Shown here: positions 1 through 5,033 of the stretch, in pieces | How the letters are laid out: every line of letters starts with the position of its first letter | How positions within the stretch are numbered: the stretch's first letter is position 1 | From: CAZFDT01 sp964518335 | GTDB taxonomy: Bacteria; Planctomycetota; Phycisphaerae; Phycisphaerales; Phycisphaeraceae | DNA length: 5,633 nucleotides | NCBI GenBank assembly: GCA_964518335.1 | Contig: CAZFDT010000140.1 | Location: 1-5,633, forward strand | Direction of reading: 5' to 3' | Translations under genes and position numbers: made by a program | Notes under the pieces: generated by a model | Database searches by the model: none | The model's input: only the letters and a program-made list of their open reading frames with translations | Told to the model about the DNA's origin: nothing

Positions 1-956
1 AGCCAGTTGGGGAAATCGGTCTCGAACCAGTTGCGGCCTTCGGTGCAGACGCGCAGGTAGCCGCCGGTCTCCCCGTTGATCCAGCTCGACAGGTCGATCC
101 AACGGCGGATCTCCTTCGGCCGCTTGCGATACCACGGCACGTACTCGGAGAGGTGCCCGTTGCTCTCGGTGCTGTAGCAGCCGAAGCGGCGGAGCACGTC
201 GATGCGGACTTTTTCGGTTCGACTGAAGCCGGGGTGATTCTCGAAGGCTTTCAGAAGCTCGGCGCTCTCGACCTTGCGGCCTTTGTAGCGCACGTCGATG
301 TACCACGTCTGGTGGTTGATGCCGGCGCAGATGATCTGCACGTCGCGCTTGTGGTCCACGTCCTGGTGCCCGTGCAAGTGGGCCAGTGCAGCGGCGATCT
401 GGTGCCATCCGCCCTCGACGCCGTGGCATAGTCCGACGGTGTTGATCCCCTCGCCGCGGTCGCAGGCGTCCAGCGCGGCCCAGGTGTTCATCGCCATCGG
501 GTTGGCGTAGTTGAGGAACAATGCGCGGCCGTTGTCGTTGTCGCACACGGCCTTCATGTCCTTCTGAAACGCGAGGATCTGGGGAATGTTGCGCTGCCCG
601 TACATGATCCCGCCCGCGCAGAGCGTGTCGCCCACGCACTGGTCGATGCCGTACTTGAGCGGGATGTCGATGTCGGTGGTGAAGGCCTCAAGCCCGCCGA
701 TGCGCGTGCAGTTGATGACGTAGCGGGCGCCGTCGAGCGCAGCCTTGCGGCTGGCGTGCGTGGTGATCTTCGCCGGCAGCCTGTTGGCCTTGACGTCCTT
801 CTTCAGGAGCTGGGCGACCATGTCGAGGTTGCGCTTGCTGATGTCGTGCAGGGCGAAGTGCGTGTCGCACAGCTCCGGCACGGCCAGCACGTCCTGGGCC
901 AGGCGACGGCAGAAACCAATGCTCCCGGCTCCGATGAAGGCGACTTTGACGACCAC
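1..956 (-). CDS. GH4 family alpha-glycosidase (alpha-galactosidase/alpha-galacturonidase-like), C-terminus cut by window edge
   Basis: The first 318 residues of a GH4 glycoside hydrolase run off the left edge. GH4 enzymes cleave alpha-glycosides by an NAD+- and Mn2+-dependent oxidation-elimination mechanism in the cytoplasm. Visible signs are an N-terminal Rossmann motif VAFIGAGSIGF (residues 5-15), DTLCAGGIMYGQRNIP (110-125), LNYANPMAMNT (148-158), VGLCHG (174-179) and CAGINHQTWY (210-219). By family knowledge Cys177 and His215 are the likely metal ligands and Asn152 contacts substrate. The CHG form, in place of the CDMP of the 6-phospho-glucosidases, points to a non-phosphorylated substrate such as an alpha-galactoside or alpha-galacturonide. 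The usual length is about 430-480 residues, so roughly a quarter to a third is missing. The GTG start is chosen because GGGAG lies 7 nt upstream and the Rossmann motif begins at once. It is divergent from an AraC regulator gene, suggesting inducible sugar use. The exact substrate is not resolved; MelA- and LplD-type members are both possible. Confidence 0.93.
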   Translation of the reverse strand, partial: MVVKVAFIGAGSIGFCRRLAQDVLAVPELCDTHFALHDISKRNLDMVAQLLKKDVKANRLPAKITTHASRKAALDGARYVINCTRIGGLEAFTTDIDIPLKYGIDQCVGDTLCAGGIMYGQRNIPQILAFQKDMKAVCDNDNGRALFLNYANPMAMNTWAALDACDRGEGINTVGLCHGVEGGWHQIAAALAHLHGHQDVDHKRDVQIICAGINHQTWYIDVRYKGRKVESAELLKAFENHPGFSRTEKVRIDVLRRFGCYSTESNGHLSEYVPWYRKRPKEIRRWIDLSSWINGETGGYLRVCTEGRNWFETDFPNW

Positions 957-963
957 GGCAATG

Positions 964-968
964 CTCCC
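964..968 (-). promoter_or_regulatory. Ribosome binding site fixing the GTG start of the GH4 gene
   Basis: GGGAG on the minus strand, with a 7-nt spacer before the GTG at 956. No in-frame ATG lies nearby, so this site decides the start. Confidence 0.7.
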
Positions 969-1001
969 AAATTGAGGATGAATGCGAATCCGCAAAAAGC
1001 T

Positions 1002-1029
1002 ATCCTATACCAACAGAATGGCCAAACAA
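1002..1029 (-). promoter_or_regulatory. Possible promoter of the GH4 gene
   Basis: On the minus strand, a TTGTTT -35-like hexamer (1024-1029) and a TAGGAT -10-like hexamer (1002-1007) are separated by 16 bp. This would give a leader of about 40 nt before the GTG start. The left half of the inverted repeat at 1007-1015 abuts and overlaps the -10. The match to consensus is only moderate, and the call rests mainly on position. Confidence 0.35.
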
Positions 1030-1058
1030 GCGGGAAGTGTGCGAAAAAATGTTGGTAT
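1007..1058. promoter_or_regulatory. Inverted-repeat operator candidate between the GH4 and AraC genes
   Basis: ATACCAACA (1007-1015) and TGTTGGTAT (1050-1058) are perfect 9-bp inverted copies with centres 43 bp apart, about four helical turns, so both face the same side of DNA. The stretch from about 957 to 1077 is clearly richer in A+T than its flanks, as expected for a shared divergent control region. AraC family proteins commonly bind paired sites and can loop the DNA between them. The likely binder is the adjacent AraC protein; this is inference. A transcribed hairpin with a 34-nt loop is a less likely alternative. Confidence 0.45.
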
Positions 1059-1077
1059 TGTGCTGGCAAGGAAGGAC

Positions 1078-1953
1078 TTGGGCCTGCCCGTCCTGCCACC
1101 GGCCGAGATGGGGTTGTCGTACGTCAAGTCGTTCGACCGACACCGCTGCGACCTGGCGGGGATCGGCCTGGCGGAGCAGCGCGATCCCCGGGCGTATCAG
1201 TGGGACAACCGGCGGCGACCGGCGAGCGTGCTGCTGCAGTTGACGCTCGAGGGCGAGGGGCGCTTCGAGGCGGGCCGACGCCAGCACACGCTGGGGCCCG
1301 GTGTGGCGTTTCTCGTCGAGCTGCCTTCACAGACGCGATACTGGCTCCCCGCCTCCAGCCCGCGCTGGCGGTTCGTCTGGGCCATGATGACCGGCGACGC
1401 CGCCACCGATCACGCGCGGCGGATCGTCGCGGCGCACGGGCATGTGCTGCGCCTGGGCGTCACGTCGGCGCCGCTGACGACGATGCTCGACCTGCATCAC
1501 CGCGCCGCCGATGGCTCGCTCGATGAACTCACGGTGAACATCGAGGTGCATCGCCTGCTGCTGGAGCTGGAGCGTGCGCTGCAGTTGCCTGATGCGGCGC
1601 CGCCGGCGGAGGTGGCCGCGGCGCTGCAGATCATCGCCGAGCGCTATGCCGACCCAGGTCTCGACGTGGACGCGCTGGCCGCCGCCGCCGGGTATTCACG
1701 GTTCCACTTCAGCCGCCTGTTCAAGCAGCACACCGGGCTGAGCCCTTACCAGCATCTACAGCGCGTGCGCATCCGCCAGGCGCTGACGCTGCTCACCGGC
1801 ACAGACCTGCAGGTGAAGCAGATCGCCCGACGCGTGGGATACAACGACGTGTCCTGGTTCTGCTCAGCATTCCGCAAACAGATGCGAGCGACCCCGGCCT
1901 CGGTGCGCCGCCAGCACCGCCGACTGCCGCTGGACGAGGTGTTCACGATCTGA
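1078..1953 (+). CDS. AraC family transcriptional regulator
   Basis: A cytoplasmic DNA-binding regulator of about 281-291 residues, the normal AraC length. The N-terminal half is a cupin-like ligand-binding arm: YQWDNRRRP (40-48), LLQLTLEGEGRFE (52-64), LGPGVAFLVELPSQTRYW (72-89). The C-terminal third carries the two helix-turn-helix units of the AraC/XylS domain: LDVDALAAAAGYSRFHFSRLFK (about 194-216) and VKQIARRVGYNDVSWFCSAFRKQ (about 246-268). The start is uncertain. The TTG at 1078 has AAGGA 5 nt upstream; the ATG at 1108 has no good ribosome site but gives 281 residues. ATGs at 1018 and 982 would extend the gene through the AT-rich control region with unlike codon use, so I reject them. 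It is divergent from the GH4 glycosidase gene, its probable target, with a sugar or sugar breakdown product as probable ligand. Fold confidence is high; ligand is unknown. Confidence 0.9.
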   Translation: MGLPVLPPAEMGLSYVKSFDRHRCDLAGIGLAEQRDPRAYQWDNRRRPASVLLQLTLEGEGRFEAGRRQHTLGPGVAFLVELPSQTRYWLPASSPRWRFVWAMMTGDAATDHARRIVAAHGHVLRLGVTSAPLTTMLDLHHRAADGSLDELTVNIEVHRLLLELERALQLPDAAPPAEVAAALQIIAERYADPGLDVDALAAAAGYSRFHFSRLFKQHTGLSPYQHLQRVRIRQALTLLTGTDLQVKQIARRVGYNDVSWFCSAFRKQMRATPASVRRQHRRLPLDEVFTI

Positions 1954-2038
1954 AGCACGTTGGGCGGCTACCCACTGCCGCGCAACTGGGCATCCGGGTG
2001 GGGTGGTGCGGGGCTGTGCCCGGCAGGTGAAGCCCGTC

Positions 2039-2084
2039 GTGTGAGAAATGCATCAGAATCCGACACTGAACGCTCTTCTCACAC
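2039..2084. repeat. Perfect 9-bp inverted repeat with 28-nt spacer
   Basis: GTGTGAGAA (2039-2047) and TTCTCACAC (2076-2084) match perfectly as inverted copies. It could be an operator pair (centres 37 bp apart) or an RNA stem. A weak TAGGAT -10-like box at 2093-2098 lies just downstream, so an operator upstream of the membrane protein gene is one reading. Confidence 0.4.
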
Positions 2085-2116
2085 TCTGGCATTAGGATTG
2101 CACTCTCCGGGGGTGA

Positions 2117-2248
2117 GGGGCGGTGAAGTAGCTGCCCCGGGCCGACCGTGAAAAGTCTGCCGCAGACCCCGTGGAGACGCGGGTCCCCAGCCTCGCAACG
2201 AGGCAAATACTGCGGCGGTTCACCGATCGGTCCATGCACCAGGAACCG
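2117..2248 (+). promoter_or_regulatory. Hairpin-dense putative structured leader RNA
   Basis: Consecutive potential stems on the plus strand: GGGGC/GCCCC (2117-2121 with 2134-2138); GTCTG/CAGAC (2155-2159 with 2163-2167); GACCCCGT with its partner at 2177-2185 (8 bp, one bulged C2180, GGAG loop), sharing bases with the previous stem; GCCTCG/CGAGGC (2190-2195 with 2199-2204, CAA loop); CGGTTC/GAACCG (2216-2221 with 2243-2248), with the palindrome ACCGATCGGT (2222-2231) inside. The block ends 26 nt before the ATG at 2275, where a 5' leader would be. I could not match it to a known riboswitch class. GC-rich DNA yields hairpins by chance, so this is only a candidate. Confidence 0.3.
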
Positions 2249-2274
2249 TGGCGATTCAGGGAAGGAGCAGTGGT

Positions 2275-2640
2275 ATGACCGTGTTCACGGACGACATCGT
2301 GCGCGACGAGCGCGAGGGCGAGATCAAGATGAACGACATGAAGCCGACGTATGACGACCGTTACGTATGGATGGCACTGAAGGCGATCGCGGTGCTGTCG
2401 CCGATCCTCATTGGCATTGCGTTGGCGGTGACGCCGGGCACGGGCGTGATGCTGGACCTGTGGCTGGGTTTTGGCACGGCCAACCTGCTGGTCTGGCCGG
2501 TCGTGCTCGTGGCCGGGCTGGTCGATTCAGCGCGACGGGCGATGCGCACGGCGCGGATCGTCAAGCGCTCGATCGATCGTAAGCTCGAACTGCGGCACGA
2601 GGAGAGCGAAACGACGGGCGTTGAAGCCGCCGCGGCGTGA
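2275..2640 (+). CDS. Small two-helix membrane protein, function unknown
   Basis: A 121-residue protein I do not recognise. The N-terminus (1-31) is charged and polar. Two hydrophobic segments follow: about 32-52 (WMALKAIAVLSPILIGIALAV) and about 62-83 (LWLGFGTANLLVWPVVLVAGLV), joined by a short turn TPGTGVMLD. A basic stretch RRAMRTARIVKRSIDRKLELR (87-107) and an acidic tail come after. By the positive-inside rule both ends should lie in the cytoplasm, a helical hairpin in the inner membrane. The ATG at 2275 is chosen over the GTG at 2248 because AAGGAG (2262-2267) sits 7 nt upstream. The gene follows a hairpin-rich leader and converges with the GNAT gene 4 bp away. The two stop codons lie in a short stem, CGTGA/TCACG (2636-2649). 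Confidence 0.75.
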   Translation: MTVFTDDIVRDEREGEIKMNDMKPTYDDRYVWMALKAIAVLSPILIGIALAVTPGTGVMLDLWLGFGTANLLVWPVVLVAGLVDSARRAMRTARIVKRSIDRKLELRHEESETTGVEAAAA

Positions 2641-2644
2641 ACGG

Positions 2645-2926
2645 TCACGAGGCCGTCAGATCGCGAAATGCCTCAAAGCGCTTCAGGAACGTGCCACTGA
2701 TGTAAGGGCACGTGGGGATGACGCGCTTGCCCGCGGCCCTGGCGTGGTCGAACGCGGCCTTGGTGATGGCTTCGGCCACGCCCTTGCCGCGCTGATCCGG
2801 ACGCACGAACACGCTCTGGAAATCCAGGGCGTCGCCGGCGTCGGCGTAGCTGAGCGTGGCGACTTCCTGGCCGTCGATCGCGGCCACGAAACGGCGGGCA
2901 GCGGCGTCGTGGGTGATGGTCATCAT
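2645..2926 (-). CDS. Mini-GNAT N-acetyltransferase domain protein (YjdJ/COG2388 type)
   Basis: A 93-residue, single-domain GNAT-like protein. Family marks are the strand-turn-strand LDFQSVFVRPDQRGKGVAEA (34-53), whose RPDQRGKGVA is the acetyl-CoA pyrophosphate-binding loop (motif A), then a helix AFDHARAAGKRVIPTCPYIS (58-77) typical of the short COG2388/Acetyltransf_CG family. These proteins are about 90-100 residues, so it is full length. Substrates of this family are mostly unknown; the cysteine at 73 lies at the position often seen in the family, T-C-P-Y. Two adjacent ATGs (2926, 2923) can start it. AGGA lies 4 nt before the first and 7 nt before the second, so the second is at least as likely. 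It is divergent from arfB, with a 76-bp gap holding CCACG/CGTGG (2936-2947). Confidence 0.88.
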   Translation of the reverse strand: MMTITHDAAARRFVAAIDGQEVATLSYADAGDALDFQSVFVRPDQRGKGVAEAITKAAFDHARAAGKRVIPTCPYISGTFLKRFEAFRDLTAS

Positions 2927-3002
2927 CGAATCCTACCACGTTCGTGGGTAGCATCTGGCGCCACCGTGTCCGAGGGGGGCACGCTGGCGACAGGTGCTGA
3001 CC

Positions 3003-3476
3003 ATGAGCCAACCGCTGCCCCCACCCCCAGGAGGGATCGATGACGGCGACGCCATAGCGCCGGGGGTGGTGCTGCCGGCGGGGGCGCTGGCGTTCACGTA
3101 TTCGCGCAGCGGCGGTCCGGGCGGGCAGAACGTCAACAAGCTCAACACGCGCTGCACGATGACGCTGCAGTTGTCCGATCTGGCTCCGGTCGTGCCCGAC
3201 GACGCGCTGCGGCGGCTGCGGACGCTGGCGGGGTCCAGACTGGCGCGCGGGCCCGAGCGACTGGTGATCACGTCCGACGTCAGCCGGTCGCAACACGCCA
3301 ACCGGCGAGCGTGCGTCGAGAAGCTTCGCGAGCTGGTGGTGGCGTCATTGCGCCAGCTCAAGACGAGACGGGCGACGCGGCCGACCAAGGCCGCCAAACG
3401 TCGGCGGCTGGATACCAAGCGGCGGCGCGGGACGATCAAGTCGTTGCGGCGGGGGGGCCAGGATGCAGGCGAATAG
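3003..3476 (+). CDS. arfB: Peptidyl-tRNA hydrolase ArfB (class I release factor-like ribosome rescue protein)
   Basis: 157 residues. ArfB (YaeJ) enters stalled ribosomes without a stop codon and hydrolyses peptidyl-tRNA. The catalytic loop is SRSGGPGGQNVNK (34-46) with GGQ at 40-42. The C-terminal tail LKTRRATRPTKAAKRRRLDTKRR resembles the basic tail that ArfB inserts in the empty mRNA channel (RPT..S/AK.RRL..K pattern). The stop-codon-recognition domain of true RF1/RF2 is absent, which separates it from release factors. E. coli ArfB is 140 residues; the extra length here is a proline- and glycine-rich N-terminus (residues 4-11). The ATG at 3003 is preferred, with AGGTG 6 nt upstream; a GTG at 2994 would add three residues. 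It converges with the deacetylase gene 8 bp away. Confidence 0.92.
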   Translation: MSQPLPPPPGGIDDGDAIAPGVVLPAGALAFTYSRSGGPGGQNVNKLNTRCTMTLQLSDLAPVVPDDALRRLRTLAGSRLARGPERLVITSDVSRSQHANRRACVEKLRELVVASLRQLKTRRATRPTKAAKRRRLDTKRRRGTIKSLRRGGQDAGE

Positions 3477-3479
3477 CCA

Positions 3480-3494
3480 GCCCGCTACACGGGC
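3480..3494. terminator. Small hairpin between convergent arfB and deacetylase genes
   Basis: GCCCG (3480-3484) and CGGGC (3490-3494) pair over a 5-nt loop that contains the deacetylase stop codon. It sits where a two-way terminator would be expected, but there is no T-run on either side and the stem is only 5 bp. Confidence 0.25.
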
Positions 3495-4408
3495 AGGGCG
3501 TTCCACGGCGTGACAGGCATGCGGTGACGGGTGATGCGCGACGCCAGGCGCGGCGTCGCCAGGCCCAGCACGGCGGCGCAACTGTCAAAGCGGAATTGCC
3601 GCAGCAGCCCGCGGAACTTGCGCTCGGCGGTGAGCATCCCCGCATAATGCTGCAGGTGCTGGCGGATCGACACGGGCAAGCGTGGCGTATCGGTCGCCAG
3701 ATCGTGCGGGCGCAACTGCAGCACCACGGGCAGGCTGTTCTTCTGCATCGACCGCACCACGCTCTGGATCACGTTCATCGGCAGCACGCGAAGGAACCCC
3801 CCGCCGGTCTTGACCACCAGCGGTCCCCACTGCCGCGAGGTCATGGGCAGTTCGAGAATCGTCCGGCCGGTCGGCGCCGCGGCGAACCGATGCGGATAGG
3901 GCGGGCAGCGCAGCCCGGTGCGCTTCCACCGCGTGGGCACCACGCTCGCGTCGTACTGCAGCCCGGCGTCGAGCATCACGTCAAACGCCCACGCCTGTTT
4001 GGCCGTCAACCGGAACCCCGGGGCGCGATAGCCCAGCACCGGCTTGCCCGTGCGGTCCTCCAACGTGGTGATCGACCGCACGAGGTCGGCGCGGAACTGC
4101 TGCGGAGTCATCGTGTCCGGCGGACGATGCCAGTAGCCGTGGCTGGCGACCTCGTGGCCCAGGTCGGCGATGGTGCGCACCAGGTGCGGATGTCGCGCCG
4201 CCACCCAGCCCACCACGAAGAACGTCGCCCGCGCGCCCAAGCGATCCAGCAACTCCAGCACGTGGCTGGTGTGCTGCTCGATGCACGAGGTCATGGTTCG
4301 CCACTTGCGCGGATCGCCGGACGTGGGAAAATCGGTGCGGTGATACCACTCCTCCAGATCGAAGGAGAGCGCATGTATGACCTGCGGCGTCGTCACGACG
4401 TGCTTCAC
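3485..4408 (-). CDS. Polysaccharide deacetylase, XrtA/PEP-CTERM locus subfamily
   Basis: About 307 residues (GTG at 4408) or 303 (GTG at 4396). A NodB-fold, metal-dependent deacetylase expected to act on exopolysaccharide. Motif 1 HALSFDLEEWYH (12-23, Asp17); ATFFVVGWVA (61-70); motif 2 GHEVASHGYWH (84-94, zinc ligands His90 and His94); motif 3 GYRAPGFRLT (126-135); YDASVVP (152-158); ILELPM (184-189); then TGGGFLRVLP (201-210) of the DUF3473-type C-terminal extension and LQLRPHDL (230-237), where relatives have YLHPWE-like text. Order and spacing match the PEP-CTERM-associated subfamily closely. No signal peptide is seen, as usual for that subfamily. The start is chosen because AAGGGA lies 8 nt before the GTG at 4408 and the domain begins at residue 12. 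Extending to an ATG at 4600 adds 64 featureless residues through the promoter region. No other exopolysaccharide gene is visible in the window. Confidence 0.93.
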   Translation of the reverse strand: MKHVVTTPQVIHALSFDLEEWYHRTDFPTSGDPRKWRTMTSCIEQHTSHVLELLDRLGARATFFVVGWVAARHPHLVRTIADLGHEVASHGYWHRPPDTMTPQQFRADLVRSITTLEDRTGKPVLGYRAPGFRLTAKQAWAFDVMLDAGLQYDASVVPTRWKRTGLRCPPYPHRFAAAPTGRTILELPMTSRQWGPLVVKTGGGFLRVLPMNVIQSVVRSMQKNSLPVVLQLRPHDLATDTPRLPVSIRQHLQHYAGMLTAERKFRGLLRQFRFDSCAAVLGLATPRLASRITRHRMPVTPWNALPV

Positions 4409-4440
4409 CCACTTCTTCCCTTGACCGCAAACACCCACTC

Positions 4441-4456
4441 GCCGGATTGCTCCGGC
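4441..4456 (-). promoter_or_regulatory. Hairpin in the deacetylase leader
   Basis: GCCGGA (4441-4446) and TCCGGC (4451-4456) form a perfect 6-bp stem with a 4-nt loop, 33-48 nt upstream of the GTG at 4408 and inside the leader expected from the promoter at 4573-4600. It could influence message stability or translation; no more can be said. Confidence 0.3.
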
Positions 4457-4572
4457 CCGACGCCGACTTGCCGCACGGGGATGTGATCCGTCAATCCCGG
4501 CACGAACCCTGCCGGCGCCACGCAACTCGAGCTTCGACCATCCTTGACCTGACCCCTCCCGATTCGAGCCTG

Positions 4573-4600
4573 ATTCTATCTGCCCGGCGGGGCATCGCAA
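4573..4600 (-). promoter_or_regulatory. Likely promoter of the deacetylase gene
   Basis: On the minus strand, TTGCGA (4595-4600) and TAGAAT (4573-4578, five of six bases of consensus) are spaced by 16 bp. Transcription would start near 4566, leaving a leader of about 160 nt before the GTG at 4408. TAGAAT stands out as AT-rich in GC-rich surroundings. Confidence 0.45.
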
Positions 4601-4623
4601 GCGCGTCCAAGCAGTGGAGGCTC

Positions 4624-4660
4624 GGGGTCTGCCCCATTGTCCGGGGGCTGGTCCCCCGGA
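4624..4660. repeat. REP-like double hairpin
   Basis: GGGG-TCTG-CCCC (4624-4635) is followed by an 8-bp perfect stem TCCGGGGG/CCCCCGGA (4640-4647 with 4653-4660) around the loop CTGGT. Two adjacent GC-rich hairpins in an intergenic region resemble repetitive extragenic palindromes. No T-run follows, so a simple terminator is less likely. Copy number in the genome cannot be seen from here. Confidence 0.5.
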
Positions 4661-4718
4661 GTCTCAGGCCGCCCCTCATGGCAAGCGCCTGCAGGGTCGA
4701 TCGGCCGCCCAACCAACT

Positions 4719-4957
4719 CAACTTGTTGCCGCACACAACAAGTTGCACGTTCCGACCCTCAAGTTGCCGCGCTCGACCCCCTCCCGCAAGCTCGCAAGTG
4801 GGGTTCATGTCAACTTGATCATCACCACGTAGAGCAAGTTGCCGGTTTTGATGATCGAGTTGCCGCGCTCGGCCCCTCCCGCAGCCTCCCAGGCGGGATT
4901 CGGGTCAACTTGCCCATCCCTGCGTAGGGCAAGTTGCAGGTTCCGAAGGGCAAGATG
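4719..4957. repeat. Tandem array of a 92-95-bp unit built on CAASTTG cores
   Basis: Three units begin with TCAACTTG at 4718, 4810 and 4905 (periods 92 and 95 bp); the third is incomplete. Each holds three cores: CAACTTG (4719, 4811, 4906), CAAGTTGC (4739, 4835, 4930) and a third copy (CAAGTTG 4760, CGAGTTG 4856, CAAGATG 4951). The second and third cores are exactly 21 bp apart in every unit. Units 1 and 2 also share an identical 14-mer, AGTTGCCGCGCTCG (4762-4775, 4858-4871), and CTCCCGCA. The first and second cores pair as stems: 10 bp perfect in units 1 and 3. The unit 2 to unit 3 period is not a multiple of 3, which argues against coding. It could be a structured RNA, an operator array or a decayed mobile element. 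Confidence 0.8.
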
Positions 4958-5033
4958 ACACCTAACAAATCGCGCTGCCGGCGATCCAGGCCGCCGAAGC
5001 GCCGCGCCGCCCCTGACGGGATCATCGGCTGTG

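Larger units (their letters stand above)
1954..2274. other. Gene-free stretch with hairpins before the small membrane protein gene
   Basis: No frame here reads like a real protein. The leftward open frame at 1943-2239 overlaps the end of the AraC gene and has no family features. The stretch holds GGGCT/AGCCC (2011-2015 with 2031-2035), a long inverted repeat (2039-2084) and a hairpin-dense block (2117-2248). No clear terminator with a T-run follows the AraC stop. Confidence 0.6.

Noticed and set aside
982..1077. N-terminal extension of the AraC protein from ATG 982 or 1018
   Set aside because: This part is AT-rich, unlike the rest of the gene in codon use, and contains the inverted repeat. 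The cupin domain needs none of it.
756..1526. Plus-strand 256-codon frame
   Set aside because: It is a shadow frame over the GH4 gene (other strand) and the AraC gene (other frame). Those two have clear family motifs and this one has none.
1943..2239. Minus-strand 98-codon frame between the AraC and membrane protein genes
   Set aside because: It overlaps the AraC end, shows no family features and runs through the hairpin-dense block.
2105..2248. Cobalamin or yybP-ykoY (manganese) riboswitch
   Set aside because: Some words (GGTGAAGTAGCTGCCCC) are loosely reminiscent, but the other conserved boxes of either class are not found in the right order, so I do not name a class.
2673..3296. Minus-strand 207-codon frame across the GNAT and ArfB genes
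   Set aside because: A GC-rich shadow with an Arg/Pro-rich product; the GNAT and GGQ motifs lie in other frames.
3485..4600. Longer 371-residue form of the deacetylase starting at an ATG at 4600
   Set aside because: The extra 64 residues are featureless and would be translated through the likely promoter (TAGAAT at 4573-4578). The domain begins just after the GTG at 4408, which has its own ribosome site.
4491..4808. Minus-strand 105-codon frame
   Set aside because: It overlaps the deacetylase promoter, REP-like hairpins and the repeat array, and has no domain-like features.
4637..4927. Plus-strand 96-codon frame over the repeats, with QVA-type repeated peptides
   Set aside because: Units 1 and 2 happen to be in frame for their second cores (96 bp apart), but units 2 and 3 are 95 bp apart, so the peptide repeat breaks. 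No ribosome site was found.
4719..4957. CRISPR array
   Set aside because: The repeated parts are short and imperfect, the periods differ (92, 95), the between-core parts are themselves similar among units, and no cas gene is visible.
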